From Dactylis glomerata (lineage: Eukaryota > Streptophyta > Magnoliopsida > Poales > Poaceae), in NCBI GenBank assembly GCA_007115705.1, contig QXEO01000235.1:933537-997536 (forward strand): a DNA stretch of 64,000 bases, written 5' to 3'. A program made the position numbers and the translations under genes. A model generated the notes under the pieces. That model was not told the origin of the DNA, searched no databases, and saw only the letters and a program-made list of their open reading frames with translations. This document shows positions 22,262 through 34,852 of the stretch, in pieces; the stretch's first letter is position 1; each line of letters opens with the position of its first letter.

Positions 22262-23209
22262 CTGGCGGTGGCATGGCCGCTGTCCGTAGGGGACGACATC
22301 GTAGTTAGGTTTTTTTTCACTGTAAATTTCATTTAAATGAATGAAAGTTTTGTACATATTTACGCCAATTTTTATTCAATCTAATTTCAGTAAAATAAAA
22401 AAACATCGGATAAAATACGTCGGCCCGCTGGGTGTACTGGCCTGGCACTACCAGAAACAGGAATATTTCTGAGTGCCAAATACCGACAGGAAAATTAGGA
22501 ATACCGACAGGAATAGTTTCTCCTGACGGCCAACCGACAGAAATTACCGTCAGCCATAGCTCGACAGGGAAATAAAAATATGTCTGTCGGGGGACCGACA
22601 GAAAAAGTATTCCTGTGGGTTTTGCCAATATTACTGACGGTTAGCTGTCGACAGCAATAAAACCGAGTCAGGTAGCACAATGCTATATTCCTGTCGGGAA
22701 AGACCTTCAGGAAAACAGGAATTGGACAGACAACAAAAAATAATAACAATTAAATTTCACATGATTGATCCATTACACGTCAAATTTACATCAGACATCA
22801 ACATGAGTAGCTTGCATCAATCGAGCTCTATCCCATGAATCTTTTTCATATAAAAATACATTGAAAATCTGAATACTTCAAGGTCATCAAAAACAAATGT
22901 ACACAATTACGAATACACAAGTGCTTCAACTACATATGCACCTCATTTTCCATTCAATTGCAGCTTGGATTGCGATCATTTCTTTCAGATTAACCAGCAC
23001 TAAACATCAAAAGTAAGATTGCAAGCACAATTTTCCATACAACATAGTATCTTTTTAGATCTCAGTTTCTCACATGAACTTGACCATAACTAGTCTTCAG
23101 CCTACTAAAGTTTTCACATAATAGTTGAGTCATATGAACCAGCATATGATTCAAACAATTCAACTAACAAAAACCATTAAGAAGATAACCTTAGCACATG
23201 GATTTCAAA

Positions 23210-26030
23210 TAAGTTTAGCTGAACTATAAGCCACAAAATTGTATAACAGCAAATGTATACAATATGTTCTTTGAAAAAATGGTACCTCGAGGGAGCATCT
23301 CCTCATTTCACAATAGTTGGTTCTGCAATGTAAGAATAGTAGTATAAAAGATTATTTTTCTACACATGACTAAATAATCAGCAAAGTGCAGTGAATAATT
23401 GTGGATCAGTTGATGATATGACTTGAGCCCATAGCACAACCTAATCTACAAACGACTGAGAAATAGCAAGGAGTTAAGTATCTGTTTCATCTTGTTCAAA
23501 TTTTTTACATGAATCCATGTTTGAACTTTAAACTAGTGTGCTATTTACTATATTAACTAGTGAGTGCATTAGGGAAGGGTCGTAGTTACCATGCGTATGC
23601 TCCAACAGATATATACACAAACCCATAAAAAATGAATAAGAAGATATCACAGCGAGCATCTTACTCCTCATTTAGACTACAACTAGGCAAAGGGATCTCA
23701 AATAGGAGCTCGGAATGATTGACCTTCTAGATTCCAAAGCACATATTAGCAAAATATGGGAGAATTACAATGGAAGCAGCAAAAAATATACCTAGAATGG
23801 CTAGGAGGTGACCAGATCTGAGCATGTTGTCGTCAGCTTCCTTGCCGTCGCATCCCCTTGCTTTTCCATCATCACAACAAAGTTTCTCACATTAACTTGG
23901 GCATACAGCAATACACACCTAACCTGTTTTCATAGCAAAATCACCCAATTCAGAGTTGACCCAATATCTAATATAACCTATACAGTTGACAAAAATCATT
24001 TTGGAAGAATATGACATGTTCTTGCCGTTGACTGATGATATAAACTGATGAAGTAGTTTGGCAGAACTATAAGCCATAAAATTGTATAACATGATAGCAA
24101 CAAACTTGTGAGAATTGTCCCTCTCAAAATAATAAACCTCGAGATGATGCGTATGATGAAACTGATTAGTATCCACAACATTTTCATGCAAAGTTGGTTC
24201 TGCAATGAAGGAACACAAATATAATGCATTATTTTCTACATGTAGCAAAGCAATCAGCAGAGTACATGCAGATTCAACACGGACCAGTTGGTGATAAGAG
24301 AGCACATAGCCCAATCTATTCTAACAATCAACTTACAAATAATAGGGAATTTTATGTTTGGGGTGGGGCAAGGGAGAAATAACAGAGTTAACAAACTGCA
24401 CCTCTTCATCTTGAAGTTGGAAATCCTACAGGGAACATGATACAGTTGCTTGCCGCTAAGGGATAACCAGAGTTCTAGTACTGATGATATTCCCTGTTCT
24501 TGCACTAGATTTTCTCAATGCTTTCCCAATCTGAACATAAAAAAAAGGAAAATATGAAGCTATGGGAAAATGGAAGAATTCAATGAGGTTTGCAAAAAAA
24601 ACTGGCAGCCGAGTGAATGCATTTCAAGTTTGGAAAAATAATTGAGTGCATTTCAGGTTTGCAAAAATAGCAATAAAAGAGAGGTAACTGAATGCAGTTC
24701 AGGTTTGCAAAAATAATTGGCAGCCAAGTCATCATTGCCATGCACTGCAAGAGATGATAGTAAGAAACAAACATAATTGAATTATTCAGGGGTTTCCCTC
24801 AGGGGCGGAGTCGCGCCTGGTGCTGCCTGTGCTGTAGCACCGGCCAGGTAGCTACATCTCAATGTGAATTTGCTAAGTTTCAGTGAGATTAATATAAAAA
24901 ACTTAGTAATTAGCACCAGTAATCTAATACTATCACCGGATTTGAACTCTTTCTAGCTCCGCCACTGGTTTCCCTAGTTCAAGAGATTACAACCAAAACT
25001 GATGAGACGTGACATGGTCCTATCTAAGATAGGAAACGACATTTCAGCTTTACAAAAACCATTCAATTAATTGACAACACACACAATGTTTTTTAATTAG
25101 TTTGTTGGAGTAGAACTATTAGCCACAAAATTATATACAAGTTAACAACAAATTTATATGAGAAATGTCCTCTGAGATAAAAAATTATGTTAAATTATAA
25201 AATAGAATAAGATATCACTGAGGCTGTGAGTTAATTTATTGTGTTACACTAGGAAATTGTACCTCTTCATTTGGAAGTTGGAAATCTTACAGGGACATGA
25301 TGCAGTGTCTTGTCGCTGAGAGATAACCAGAGTTGTACTGATTGTATTCTCTGTCCTTGCACTACAATTGCTTACTGTTTCCTCAATCCTAACATAGGAA
25401 GGAAAAAACAGAAAATTATGTGCAAAGGAAGAATACGATGAGCTTAAACATGAGGCATATATACCGAGGAAATAATTGTTAGGATTACTTGATAGTAAGT
25501 TCCACTAAATAAATTGTAAAAAGATTAAGATTCATACTGAACCAACAAAGCAGCTACTCGTAGAAGGCTTTTCTAGTATAGTATCATTGTCAATACTCTG
25601 AATTATAAATTCTAGGAAGATTCAGATGCTGTTGAGGATACTGGAGATATCATGATCATAGAATATATAGTACAAAACTCAAACAGAGATTCTTCATGGT
25701 ATATATTTCAATATTTGTAGACGGGTAGAAAAATAAAGTACAAACCATAACTTGATAAAAGCAGAGGATATTACACCTCCCAATAAATGGATACTAAACC
25801 TTACACCTTAATCCTGATCTAAATGAACTGTGATTATGAAAAGAGATCTCAAATCGGTGCTCAGAGATATTAACTTCTAGGCTCCAAAGCATACATCAGG
25901 AAATACGGCACAATTGCAAAGGATACACCAAAATATACCTGGAAAGGCTGGGAGGCGACCAGATCTGGGCGTGCAGCCGCCGGGTTCCTTGCCGTCGCAT
26001 CCCCTGGCCTCTCCATCGTGGGGGCTCCAT
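23210..26030 (+). repeat. degenerate internal repeat blocks of the CACTA element
   Basis: One block containing GAACTATAAGCCACAAAATT occurs at about 23220, 24060 and, diverged, 25115. A second block (CCTCTTCAT..TTGGAAGTTGGAAATC) occurs at 24400 and 25263. A third (GACCAGATCTG..TTCCTTGCCGTCGCATCCCC) occurs at about 23812 and 25958, each preceded by TTCTAG(A/G)(T/C)TCCAAAGCA. The interior is thus built from repeated copies of one segment, later diverged and partly deleted. Confidence 0.75.
24800..24967. mobile_element. hAT-type MITE, 168 bp
   Basis: Ends CAGGGGCGGAG and the near-inverse CTCCGCCACTG are flanked by an 8-bp duplication GTTTCCCT (24792-24799 and 24968-24975). An 8-bp duplication with CA(G)GGG ends is the hAT pattern. 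Nested in the CACTA element. Confidence 0.85.
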
Positions 26031-26528
26031 CCCCCAAATCTGGTGTCCCCGCCGGGTTTCTGAGACGGCGGAGGCTTGCGGTAGGGCGGCAACCGGATGT
26101 GGAAGGGGCGGGGGCGGTGGCGGTCGAGTGACTTGAGAGCGCACGCGGTGGGGATGGTGCTCGACGGCTCCGGGATATCAGGGCATAGAGGCGGACGGGA
26201 GGTCGAAAGCGTCAACGGATTCCGGCGGCTCAGCAGGCGGCGAGGGATTTGGGAGCGCCGCACGCGAGATGGATGCTCGGGCTGAGACTGAACTTTGGGA
26301 TAATTTGGGGAATTTTGCACCTAGGTTTTATTTTGAGGAAGGTAGCGTGGCGCGATAACAGGCGCGAAAAGGTGCGAAGCGGCGGGAGCGCGCGTAGCAG
26401 AAATCGTGGCGCGAGACTGCTTTTCGCAGTGGGTCGAGATGCACACATAATAATTTCTGTCGGCGGGCAGCGGGACCGACAGGACAGTCGTTGGGCACAC
26501 CGAAATATTTCGGTCTCTGGTAGTGTGG

Positions 26529-28197
26529 CAGGGCAGACCGCGAAGCAAATCCTGTTTGAACCCGACGCAAAACGAACGAGGACAAACCATTTACGTCAAC
26601 CCGCTCAAGGTGGCCAAAAGCATGGTTCCACGGGTGAAAAAGGTGACATAAAATCGTGGTACAGTTCCAACCCGACATGATCTGCACGTCCTGCAAAAAT
26701 AAAACAAAATGTTATGGGCCATTGGAAAAGGAAGCAGCAGAACTTAGGACCATATATAGCTTATTTCTTTTCCCCAATACGGGACAAATGGTGCAGGCCC
26801 CATAACGACGTCAAAGTTCAAACTTCGGCCAAATTCCTCAATAATCTAGCTGGAGATCCTTTAGGACATGTTCAATGCATAGTCTTAGGGTGCTGCTTCG
26901 TAGCTTTAGCTAAGTTTAAATGGTCTAACTTAGACTTAAATGATAGATTTTTAAAGATGTAGTCTTTTTTTGAGAAGACAATCTCTTCAACCCTAAAAGT
27001 AAAAAAAAAAAGGGAAAAGGTGAGAAGAGAAAGGAAAAACTAAAGCAACTTTTGACCAATATTTCTCACACTTCTTGCTTTATCTATCTTTTAAAATTGT
27101 GTGTACATGGGACAGTGACATGCATACTAGTGCCTTCATTGATCATGCCCTTAGTTCTCTTATGACTAGCGCTCCTGTCGAGAGCAAGTACACATATGTA
27201 TCATGTATGCATGGCTTACAAGTTCCTCAGAATAGATAATGAGCAAGATATCATTTTAAAGGTCTTTGAGGCCCGAGATACGCACATATACTAGCTAGTA
27301 GTAGACTCTTTGTCCACCCCACGCAACCAAAAGCAAGCACTAGTTCCAAGTTCCAACAATGTGAATATGTTGTGAGTGATCACGTGCAACTGTCGCCACT
27401 CGTGTGTGATGTCCATGGAGCACGGGCGTTCAGGGAAGAAGAGAACACTGCAGCAATTCCTTCCATGCCCAACACTATTCATGACTGCGCATGCTATTCC
27501 CTCCAAGCGACACGGGAGCCGCGGTTTGAAGAAGTTTGTGAGACTGGTAGAGGAGGTGACCACCGCCGGGAGATCCGCCGTCCTCCCGTTCTTGTGGACA
27601 GTCCGCGGTTCCAGGATAGGATTATTTTCCGAGCAAGCACCCCATATACTCCGGCTTGTGCCTGCTTGGTGCTTGCTCGATGTCAGTAAGTCACTGGCTC
27701 CTCGATCAGAGTCCATGGATTTGTTTACGAGGCAACGGTGTCCGTGAACGTGAATGTGAATGATCAGTTCATTTTTATAAAGAATAGGAACAAAAAAAAA
27801 ACAGAAAGATCGGTGTCTGTCTGTACTGAACCAACATCTAGCTCTCCGCTGTTTGCTTCCACTCGACCTACGTGCATACCATGTGTCCCTCTAGGCTCTC
27901 CAGCAAAAATGGCAAGGAGTTCAGGTATCCGTCACGGCGTCACGGGACTCGCTAGCTGCAGTTCAGATATGAACATGATGGGTTCAAAATTTTCCATGGC
28001 ATGGCTTTATGTTTTTTCTTATAAAAAGCTTTGAACCTCTAACGTTATCGATTAAGTACTCCCTCCGTAAAATACCTGCAAACAACAATGATTTTGAATA
28101 AACAAAAAGTTTAATTTGATATCTTTGAAATGGTGGTCTCTAGCATCTCTTTAATTTGCATCTTGACATTTTTGCTAGACTTAGATGTACAATAACA
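26529..28197. other. mixed spacer, no supported gene
   Basis: 26529-26680 appears to continue the sequence interrupted by the CACTA element (CGGACC/CGACGC-rich). The rest is ordinary spacer. ORFs at 27291-27747 lie on both strands, neither recognisable. A lone Stowaway-like end TACTCCCTCCGT is at about 28054-28068 with no partner end visible. Confidence 0.4.
26864..27113. mobile_element. possible degenerate Tourist-like MITE
   Basis: The left end GGACATGTTCAATGC after TTA resembles the end of the MITE at 17268. The right side ...TGTGTACATGGGAC is only a weak inverse, and no TTA follows it. Reported as a remnant at low confidence. Confidence 0.3.
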
Positions 28198-28207
28198 GAA
28201 GCCAAGC

Positions 28208-29280
28208 GAGTTGTTAGCATAAAACCGCGACATTTCAGGCTAAATTGCGGAAAACCACGACTTTACGTTTCAATCGCAAAAAACCACGAGTTTTCAACTA
28301 TTTTTTTGCAATTCGCACTGATCGCGAATTGAGAGCGAATTGATACCGAATCTGACGGGTCGGACCCAACTGTAAGCGCTGAGTTGGCAAAGCTTGCTGA
28401 CATGTATAAAAGGGCCCACTTGTCAGCCCAATTAAAAATTAAAAATATAAAAGGAAAAAGAAAAAAAGAAAAAAAAAGAAAAAGAAAAAAAACGAAAATA
28501 GAGCTTGGCGTCGTCTTCCTGGCCGGCCACCGCGCCTCCAGCTCCGGCCACTCCTGCCGGCCGTCCGGCTCTCCTCGCTGTCGGGTGGGCGAGGTCAAGG
28601 TATGGGCGCCGACGTCGTCTTCATCCACTCCGGCCAGGCCCACGAGGCCCAGCGGCGAGCTCCGGCGAGGGCGGGAGCGGCGGCTCCGGCCAGGCCGGCT
28701 GCAGGCGTGGGCGGGAGCGGCCGGACGCGGTGGCTTCGGTCAGGCCGAACACGGGCGAGCTCCCCTAGCGGCTAGGGCGGGCGGCGAGCTCCACGAGGTC
28801 GGCGGCGAGCTCCGGCGAGGGCGGGAGCGATGGCTCCGGCCAGGCCGGGTGCGGGAGCGGCCGGACGCGGGCGAGCTCCACAGGTGCCAGGGCGGCCAGG
28901 TACGGGGACAGGGTCGGTGGGCCCGGGGGGCTGGGCGGCAGCTCCGGCCATGGCTTGGAGGTCTCCGGCCATGGAAGTGGGGGTAGGTGCGATGGTGGTG
29001 GGGTGGGTTGGAGAAGAAGATGAGTTTTTTTAAAAAAAAATATTTGGGATATTTTTAATGGAGCTGACATGTGGGACCCAGTCCACCTCAGCAAATAATG
29101 CCACATCACCACTGACAGACAGGTCCGACCCGTCAGATTCGCTCTCAATTCGCTCTCAATTCGCGATCAGTGCGAATTGCAAAAAATTAGTTGAAAACTC
29201 ATGGTTTTTTGCGATTGAAACGTAAAGTCGTGGTTTTCCGCAATTTAGCCTGAAATGTCGCGGTTTTATGCTAACAACTC
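28208..29280. mobile_element. Mutator-like element with long TIRs, 1.07 kb
   Basis: The first and last roughly 180 bp are inverted repeats (GAGTTGTTAGCATAAAACC at the left end), with several substitutions. They are flanked by a perfect 10-bp duplication GAAGCCAAGC (28198-28207 and 29281-29290). Long TIRs and a 9-11 bp duplication are diagnostic of MULEs. The interior has a purine-rich A/G tract (28440-28500) and then a very GC-rich block (28500-29000) quite unlike its surroundings. No MURA transposase is present. The GC-rich block gives long overlapping ORFs on both strands; a captured gene fragment (Pack-MULE) is possible but unproven. Confidence 0.92.
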
Positions 29281-29513
29281 GAAGCCAAGCATGTATAGTT
29301 TGCACTAACCTTAAAGGTTGTGAAGGGCCGCTTGATGTGCCCACCCCATAAGGCAAGATCCTATCGTTGAACATGTGCCCGGGGACACACACACGGTTTG
29401 CAAGGCCGGATGTCCAGCCGCTGATTGACCGATATACTGTTTGCGAAGATCGAACATAAAAGAATGAAACACCTGAAAACTCGGCATAACCATACAGACT
29501 TACAGAAACACTA

Positions 29514-29804
29514 GTTTGGCACCAACGTTTATGTAAAATTGAAGTATTCTAAAACCATAGTATTTATATGCCTGGGCAACGAATACTTTAGTTTTGGAGA
29601 ATACTTCATTTTAGGAAAAAAGAGGTCAGGACTAAAGTCTCCAATAAGGCAAAAAAATGAAGTTTTGGAGGATACTTTAGTTTTTAAAACTGAAGTATTT
29701 GCTAGATCCAAACGCCTTAAAGTATTTGATACTTCATTATTTCTAGAAACCAAAGTATTCAAAGAATACTTCAAAATTACTTTGAAGCCAAACGGAGCCT
29801 TAAA
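29514..29804. mobile_element. possible MITE with GAAGTATT-rich arms
   Basis: The right end GAAGCCAAACGGAGCCT, read in reverse, matches GTTTGGC...AATTGAAGTATTC at the left. The interior is full of GAAGTATT/AATACTTC in both orientations. No clear target duplication found. Low confidence as to ends and class. Confidence 0.4.
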
Positions 29805-30327
29805 CCGTCGGATCTAGAGCCGATGATTTGCGGGAACAAAATACCCCCACAGGCTCCTCGATGATAGTTGTGCTTTCCACAACAACAACACGAGGAGGTA
29901 CATAGAATCATGATACCCTTATTCTATAATCGCCGATGAGACGTAGAACCGAGGTTAGTTCCCCCCGCCTCTAGGTGCCAAATTAGCAGCCAGGGACTGA
30001 CGACCAAGATGGTGCACAAGCTGCCTTCTCCTGCAGCTGCTAGGTATTGGCGTGAGGGACCAGGGCAATTTTTGTGTGCCAACACAAAGATCTTCAAATT
30101 GCCCCACGGCAAACATCTAGAGTTCACAGTTCACTACACCAAACTTGAGCAACTCTAGCAGATTTTCTAAAAAACATATGTAAATTTCTTAGATGAGCCT
30201 CTGAAAACAATCCGTCAAGCCTGTAAATGTACAACCTCAGTATGTTTGCAGATTTGTAGAGGGGTCACTGAATCTTGGGAGCCAAAGAGACTGTTAGAGA
30301 AAAAAAAAGCATATTCAATCTTTTTTA

Positions 30328-30596
30328 GGCTGCTCATAGTGGGCAGTAACTAGGAGTAGTGTCATGCACATGTTACTATTATATGTTATTATCTTCATAG
30401 TGGGTGGTAACTTATGTATGGTGTCACGTAAGATGTCATTTATTAGGTTATAGACTCATTTTGCTTTGGGATGTGTGATGTTATGGTAACATAGCTAGTT
30501 ACCACAAGTTTCTCTTCGATAAATGATGTGTCATGTCACCATTCTACCTTGAAATATGTGATGTTACCACTCAAGTTACTCCCACTATGAGTAGTG
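30328..30596. mobile_element. Tourist-like (PIF/Harbinger) MITE, 269 bp
   Basis: Left GGCTGCTCATAGTGGG and right CCCACTATGAGTAGTG are inverted with few mismatches, flanked by TTA on both sides (30325-30327, 30597-30599). Inside are repeated GTTACTAnnnnGTTA-type motifs. A familiar grass Tourist type. Confidence 0.88.
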
Positions 30597-30599
30597 TTA

Positions 30600-31553
30600 C
30601 GACAGATTAGTTCAAAACAGAACTTGGTAACTGTAGAAAATACTGTCCGACGAAACATGGCTGGATGATGTTGCCAGACAAGAAACTCATTACCCGACGA
30701 GAGGAAATTTTATTTCACTTGGTTTTCCAATCAGACAACCAACCACAATTAAATGTTGTTGGAACAAAACTTAATCTCACTACCTATTCGGAGCATGCAT
30801 ACGACGAAACAAGCTGCTACGAATTAATAATGTGGGCTACTGTGAATGTAGGCAATGATACTCGTGCAACATGGCGACAGTAAGTCAGGAAATACAACCC
30901 TGCCGACGTACCCCGCAAGTCTGAAATCTAGCCGCAAAGATTCTAGTGTCCTGCATTGCATCTCGCTTTCCCTATTGCAATCGGGCAGACCATTCAAGCA
31001 GAACAAGCCACCGTAGATACTGCAGGCTTGCCCTACATAGAGGGCAAACTAACACTCCTATATGTAGAGCAAATGCAAAATAAATTTGCAACAGCTAATT
31101 TGTTTTATTTGTAGTATCGTCCATCCAATTGACAAAAAGTACTAAAATGGTGAATAATTGGGGGAAAAGATAATTTATCTTATTTACAGTACGGTCCATC
31201 TAATTGTGAAAAAGTAGTAATGGGTGGATATACAAAAGGCTGGCACATCAGAAGGACAGCCGACGGTACGATGTTTTTGGACAAGTAATGTGGAGCAAAA
31301 TATACTTTGTGAGTACATAGTATAATTTTCAGGTCATATAGTGACGCTTCCCAACCATGATAAATTAAATAATTTTATATCATTTCTAAAATTGACTGAA
31401 TCGTATATGTATTTCTCTATGAAACGATAGAGCACCCCGTCATTCTGAGGTTATAAGAAATTGTCAGTAAAACATTGTTTTACGCTTGACTGCAAATACT
31501 ATACCCGTGGTTGTTCCATGTGAGAGGGAAAAATGTATAGGATCATGCTATCT
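30600..31553. other. spacer without recognisable genes
   Basis: Only short unrelated ORFs (for example 30665-30883). No terminal repeats or RNA genes noticed. Confidence 0.5.
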
Positions 31554-31566
31554 AATGCCATCTACC

Positions 31567-33030
31567 TGCCGATGTCCCGCGGTGTTGTTAAATGGGGCAC
31601 CTTGCAAAAGAATTATATGCAAAAGAGGTGTGAGACAGGGTGATCCACTCTACTCTACTATTTGTATCTACTGCTGAATTTCTGTAGTATATCATAAATG
31701 AAGTTTGGCAGAATGGTTTGCTAAACCTCCCAATTTCAAAGGATTTTGGTCAGAAATTTCCTTTACTCCAATATGCTGAAGATACCCTCTTGATTATGCC
31801 TGCTGATCTCAATGAGATCATTAACCTAAAGAATACATTGATCCAATTCACTGGCCTCAAAATGAACTACAACAAAACTACCCTTGTCCCCTCAATGTGC
31901 CACCTGATACTGCAAAGAGGTTGGCAATCACAGCTGCTTATTGGAACGCCTCCCATTTACCTACCTTGGCCTCCCTCTTGGCACTACCAAACCATGTGTT
32001 CATGACCTTATGCCTCTAGTTTCCAGGCTTGGCAAGAGACTTTCTGGTATCTTCTCCAACATGACATACAAAGGAAGACTAACTCTTCTCAACTCCACCC
32101 TTAATGCCAATGTTTGCTATGTGTTGCTTGAAAATCCCAATTACCATATTTGGTCACTTTGAAAAGAGTGACAAGCAATTCTTATGGGCCAAGAAGGACA
32201 TCAACATGCAAGGCAAGTGTATTGCAAAACATGACCTTATATGTAGACCAAAAGATCAAGGTGGACTTGGGGTACTCAACCTCAGGTTATAGAATCAAGC
32301 TCACCTTATCCAAAACCTACACAAGTTATACAATAAGCATGATAATCCATGGGTCAACCTCATATGGCAGGAATACTACAACAACATAAACACTCCACAT
32401 GGATGCAAAGGGTTCTTTTTGGTAGACGGAGTTGCCTCACACTGTTTCATATGTACAAGAATATGACCAAATGCAATGTGGGTGACGACAAGTCCATTAC
32501 TCTATGGAAAGATAGATGGAATGGTAGCATTAGAGAAGAGACATACCCCTACTTACATTCATTTCTTATGAATGAAAGTACTTCGATGTAACAGACTTTG
32601 TCAGCAGCATCCATTTATGGCCTCTTCCAATTGCCCCTATCTATCATTGCACATCAAGAACTTCATGAACTTCAGGAAGAACTTAATGGGATTGTCCCAT
32701 CCAATCAACATGACTCATGGAATTTTCAATGGAGCAATGCAACCTACTTAACCCAAAATGTATACACAGAATTGGTACTCATTATACACCTGCAACAATT
32801 CTGGATATTTGGAAAACATGCAACTTACCTAGGCAAAAAATATTTGCCTCGTTACTACTGAAGCTCAATACAAAAAATCTCATGACCATAAAAAACGTAT
32901 ATGTCCAATTCAAAGAATGTGTTCCATGGGACACCTGCTCTAAGAAAACATTGATGCATCTCTTCTTTGAATGTAGTTTCAGTCAGAGCTTCTGTTGGGC
33001 ACTTGGCATTGAATGGAATACTGACCTATA
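31567..33030 (+). pseudogene. LINE reverse transcriptase C-terminal part + zf-RVT, broken
   Basis: Pieces in several frames give, in order: KRGVRQGDPL (RT motif) at about 31620; LLQYAEDTLLI at about 31760, where the catalytic YADD reads YAED; FTGLKMNYNKT; FTYLGLPLG with RLTLLNSTL (thumb); KDQGGLGVLNLRL; the GDDKSITLWKDRW segment; and finally the zinc-binding zf-RVT region (WDTCSKKTLMHLFFECSFSQSFC). The family copies its RNA by nicking target DNA. Multiple frameshifts and stops, for example near 31675, 32000 and 32590, make it non-functional. The order and spacing of motifs leave little doubt about identity. Confidence 0.88.
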
Positions 33031-33353
33031 GATAAACAACATGATACAAGATGTTGTAACCATATACTCCAAAGACTTCATCATGGAAATCATCATCACT
33101 GGTTGTTGGAGTTTATGGGACCAGAGAAACAACTATATCGTCAACTAGATTGAATCATCTATACCTAGTTGTATTAGTTGGTTTAAGGACTACTGTGCAA
33201 CAATCCTCCATAGAGTCAGTCCTAGTCTAAAGGAGGGAATGCACCGCTCGTTTTTTATTTTTTCTCTATAACCTTGTAAATATCCTTAATAATATATACA
33301 TGAATGATGACATAGTAGGGATTTTTCCCTACTGTATTTGTGTCAAAAACAAA
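31567..33353 (+). mobile_element. 5'-truncated LINE (L1-type non-LTR retrotransposon)
   Basis: A perfect 13-bp target duplication AATGCCATCTACC flanks the copy (31554-31566 and 33354-33366). The 3' end has the usual plant LINE tail (CTTGTAAATATCCTTAATAA, then a short A-rich end). The body begins within the reverse transcriptase palm, so about two thirds of a full element is missing, as expected from incomplete target-primed reverse transcription. Confidence 0.9.
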
Positions 33354-33366
33354 AATGCCATCTACC

Positions 33367-34852
33367 CTTCTTATTCTCACAACTAGATTCCCTTCTCATC
33401 TTCCTTCTAATCATTCCACGGTTGCTCGACGACCATTTTTTTATTTTCCAATTTTGATGGGATTTTTATTTTTAGTTAACTTCTAAAGGTTGGGTTATAA
33501 CTTTTTAATTTTTGGAAAGCTCATGCAAAATCTATTTGCAGTCATCTATATTATTTTAAGAAGATCATATCCATTCCGAAGCTTTGAAACTTGGTGTCAC
33601 AAAGTTGGTATCGAGTTATCAAAACTTCACCAAAAATCTTTAAATCTTTATGTGCATGAATTTATGAAAGTTAGCTATTACCTACTAAATGCTACACTTG
33701 GAAGTTTTTTTAAAAGAAAATACTAGTTCATGGAAAAAAGGAAAAGGATCGGGATAACCCTACCGATTAAAGGCCTCTTCACCTCGTCTATGCGATAAAC
33801 GATTCAGCGTATCCTCCTCTCTTTTCTTGTCTTGCTCGCTTCAATATTTTCCTTCTATCCCTCCCCCCAAAACAATTTGTCCCTGTCTGCTTCCATGCTG
33901 CAATCCTAGGCTTCCATGTTGTGTATGTGCGGTGGTTATTCTCGGCGAGACTAAAGATTTGTTGCATACACACAATTGCTAATTGCACGGGTGTTCTTGA
34001 AATACTTCGGTATTCTTTTGGTTGTTTTTTGACGCACCGGATAAAATTGCTTGATGATGCTGCAACTGCATTAAAAAAAGTTACATGGGTAGGGCTATGC
34101 TACATTGGTGGGACATTCCATCTCACAACTTTAGTGAGTTTGGGTGGCGGGGAAGGTAACTCACAGGTAACTTGATAAAACGGTTTTTTTATAAAGGAAA
34201 TATATTAATATTATAAAATACTAATTATGTCTGGCCTCTGCACCAACTCAATGCGTAAGACATCTAAGATGCATACAACCCATAACAAATTAAAAAGATA
34301 TAAATAAAATATGCTTTATAGCTAGTGTCCCTCTCTTTTTCTTCACAAACATGGTGGGAAAATGGTCATTGAATGCTTCCTAAACGGGTGACCCTGTGTT
34401 AACCATGCCCCGTGACCACGGCACGGCTAAACTACACAAGTGCCGTTGCAAAAAAATAATTAAAAAGTGAACTACTCCAAATTCGCAAGTCTCCAATTAC
34501 GGGTCGTGCGCAAAGCCGATGGATTGGATGGGTAGTGGGACTGATCGTTTCTCCTCTGACCGGTTCGTCGCAAACACGCGCTATCTCTCCTACATTTTCC
34601 ACCACCATCACTCCCGTCCAGTCCACTCTCTCTACTGGTGGAAAAAGTGACAAAAAGCGCGATAAAAAAGGCCAGAAACATTCATACCCCACACACACCC
34701 AGCAAAAATACTCTAGTCTAGAGAAGCAAGCACGATCCAGCTTTCACGAGTAGTCGCTGCCACGTACTCCGTATAATGTGCACGAACTATTCCCCTCCGT
34801 AAAATTTGCACACGATACTCACACGGGCACTGCTTCCTCGTCCTTGGTTGCC
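33367..34852. other. spacer upstream of the expansin-like gene
   Basis: No supported gene. AT-rich to about 34330, then more balanced. A T-run followed by ATAAAGGAAATATATTAATAT at about 34183-34210 resembles a common grass repeat end but I could not define its limits. Short Stowaway-like fragments (ACTCCGTATAATG at 34764, CCCTCCGTAAAATTTG at 34795) lie within 100 bp of the TATA box. Confidence 0.45.

Larger units (their letters stand above)
22446..26525. mobile_element. non-autonomous CACTA element, 4.08 kb
   Basis: Left end CACTACCAGAAACAGG at 22446; right end ...GTCTCTGGTAGTG at 26525, so the ends are inverted repeats starting CACTACCAGA. A 3-bp duplication TGG (22443-22445, 26526-26528) flanks it, as expected for CACTA. 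Both subterminal regions carry CCGACAGGAA/CCGACAGAAA motifs (for example 22480-22600 and 26460-26500). The interior is AT-rich with no transposase (TNP2-like) reading frame, so it would need a transposase in trans. It contains internal repeats and a nested hAT-type MITE. GC-rich ORFs at 25877-26680 overlap on both strands and read through the TIR; not supported as genes. Confidence 0.93.

Noticed and set aside
27291..27747. Overlapping 141- and 123-codon ORFs
   Set aside because: Opposite-strand shadows of one another, neither with a recognisable motif or promoter context.
28384..28986. A 200-codon Arg/Gly/Pro-rich ORF
   Set aside because: GC-rich repetitive core of the Mutator-like element with equally long ORFs on the other strand; no domain recognised.
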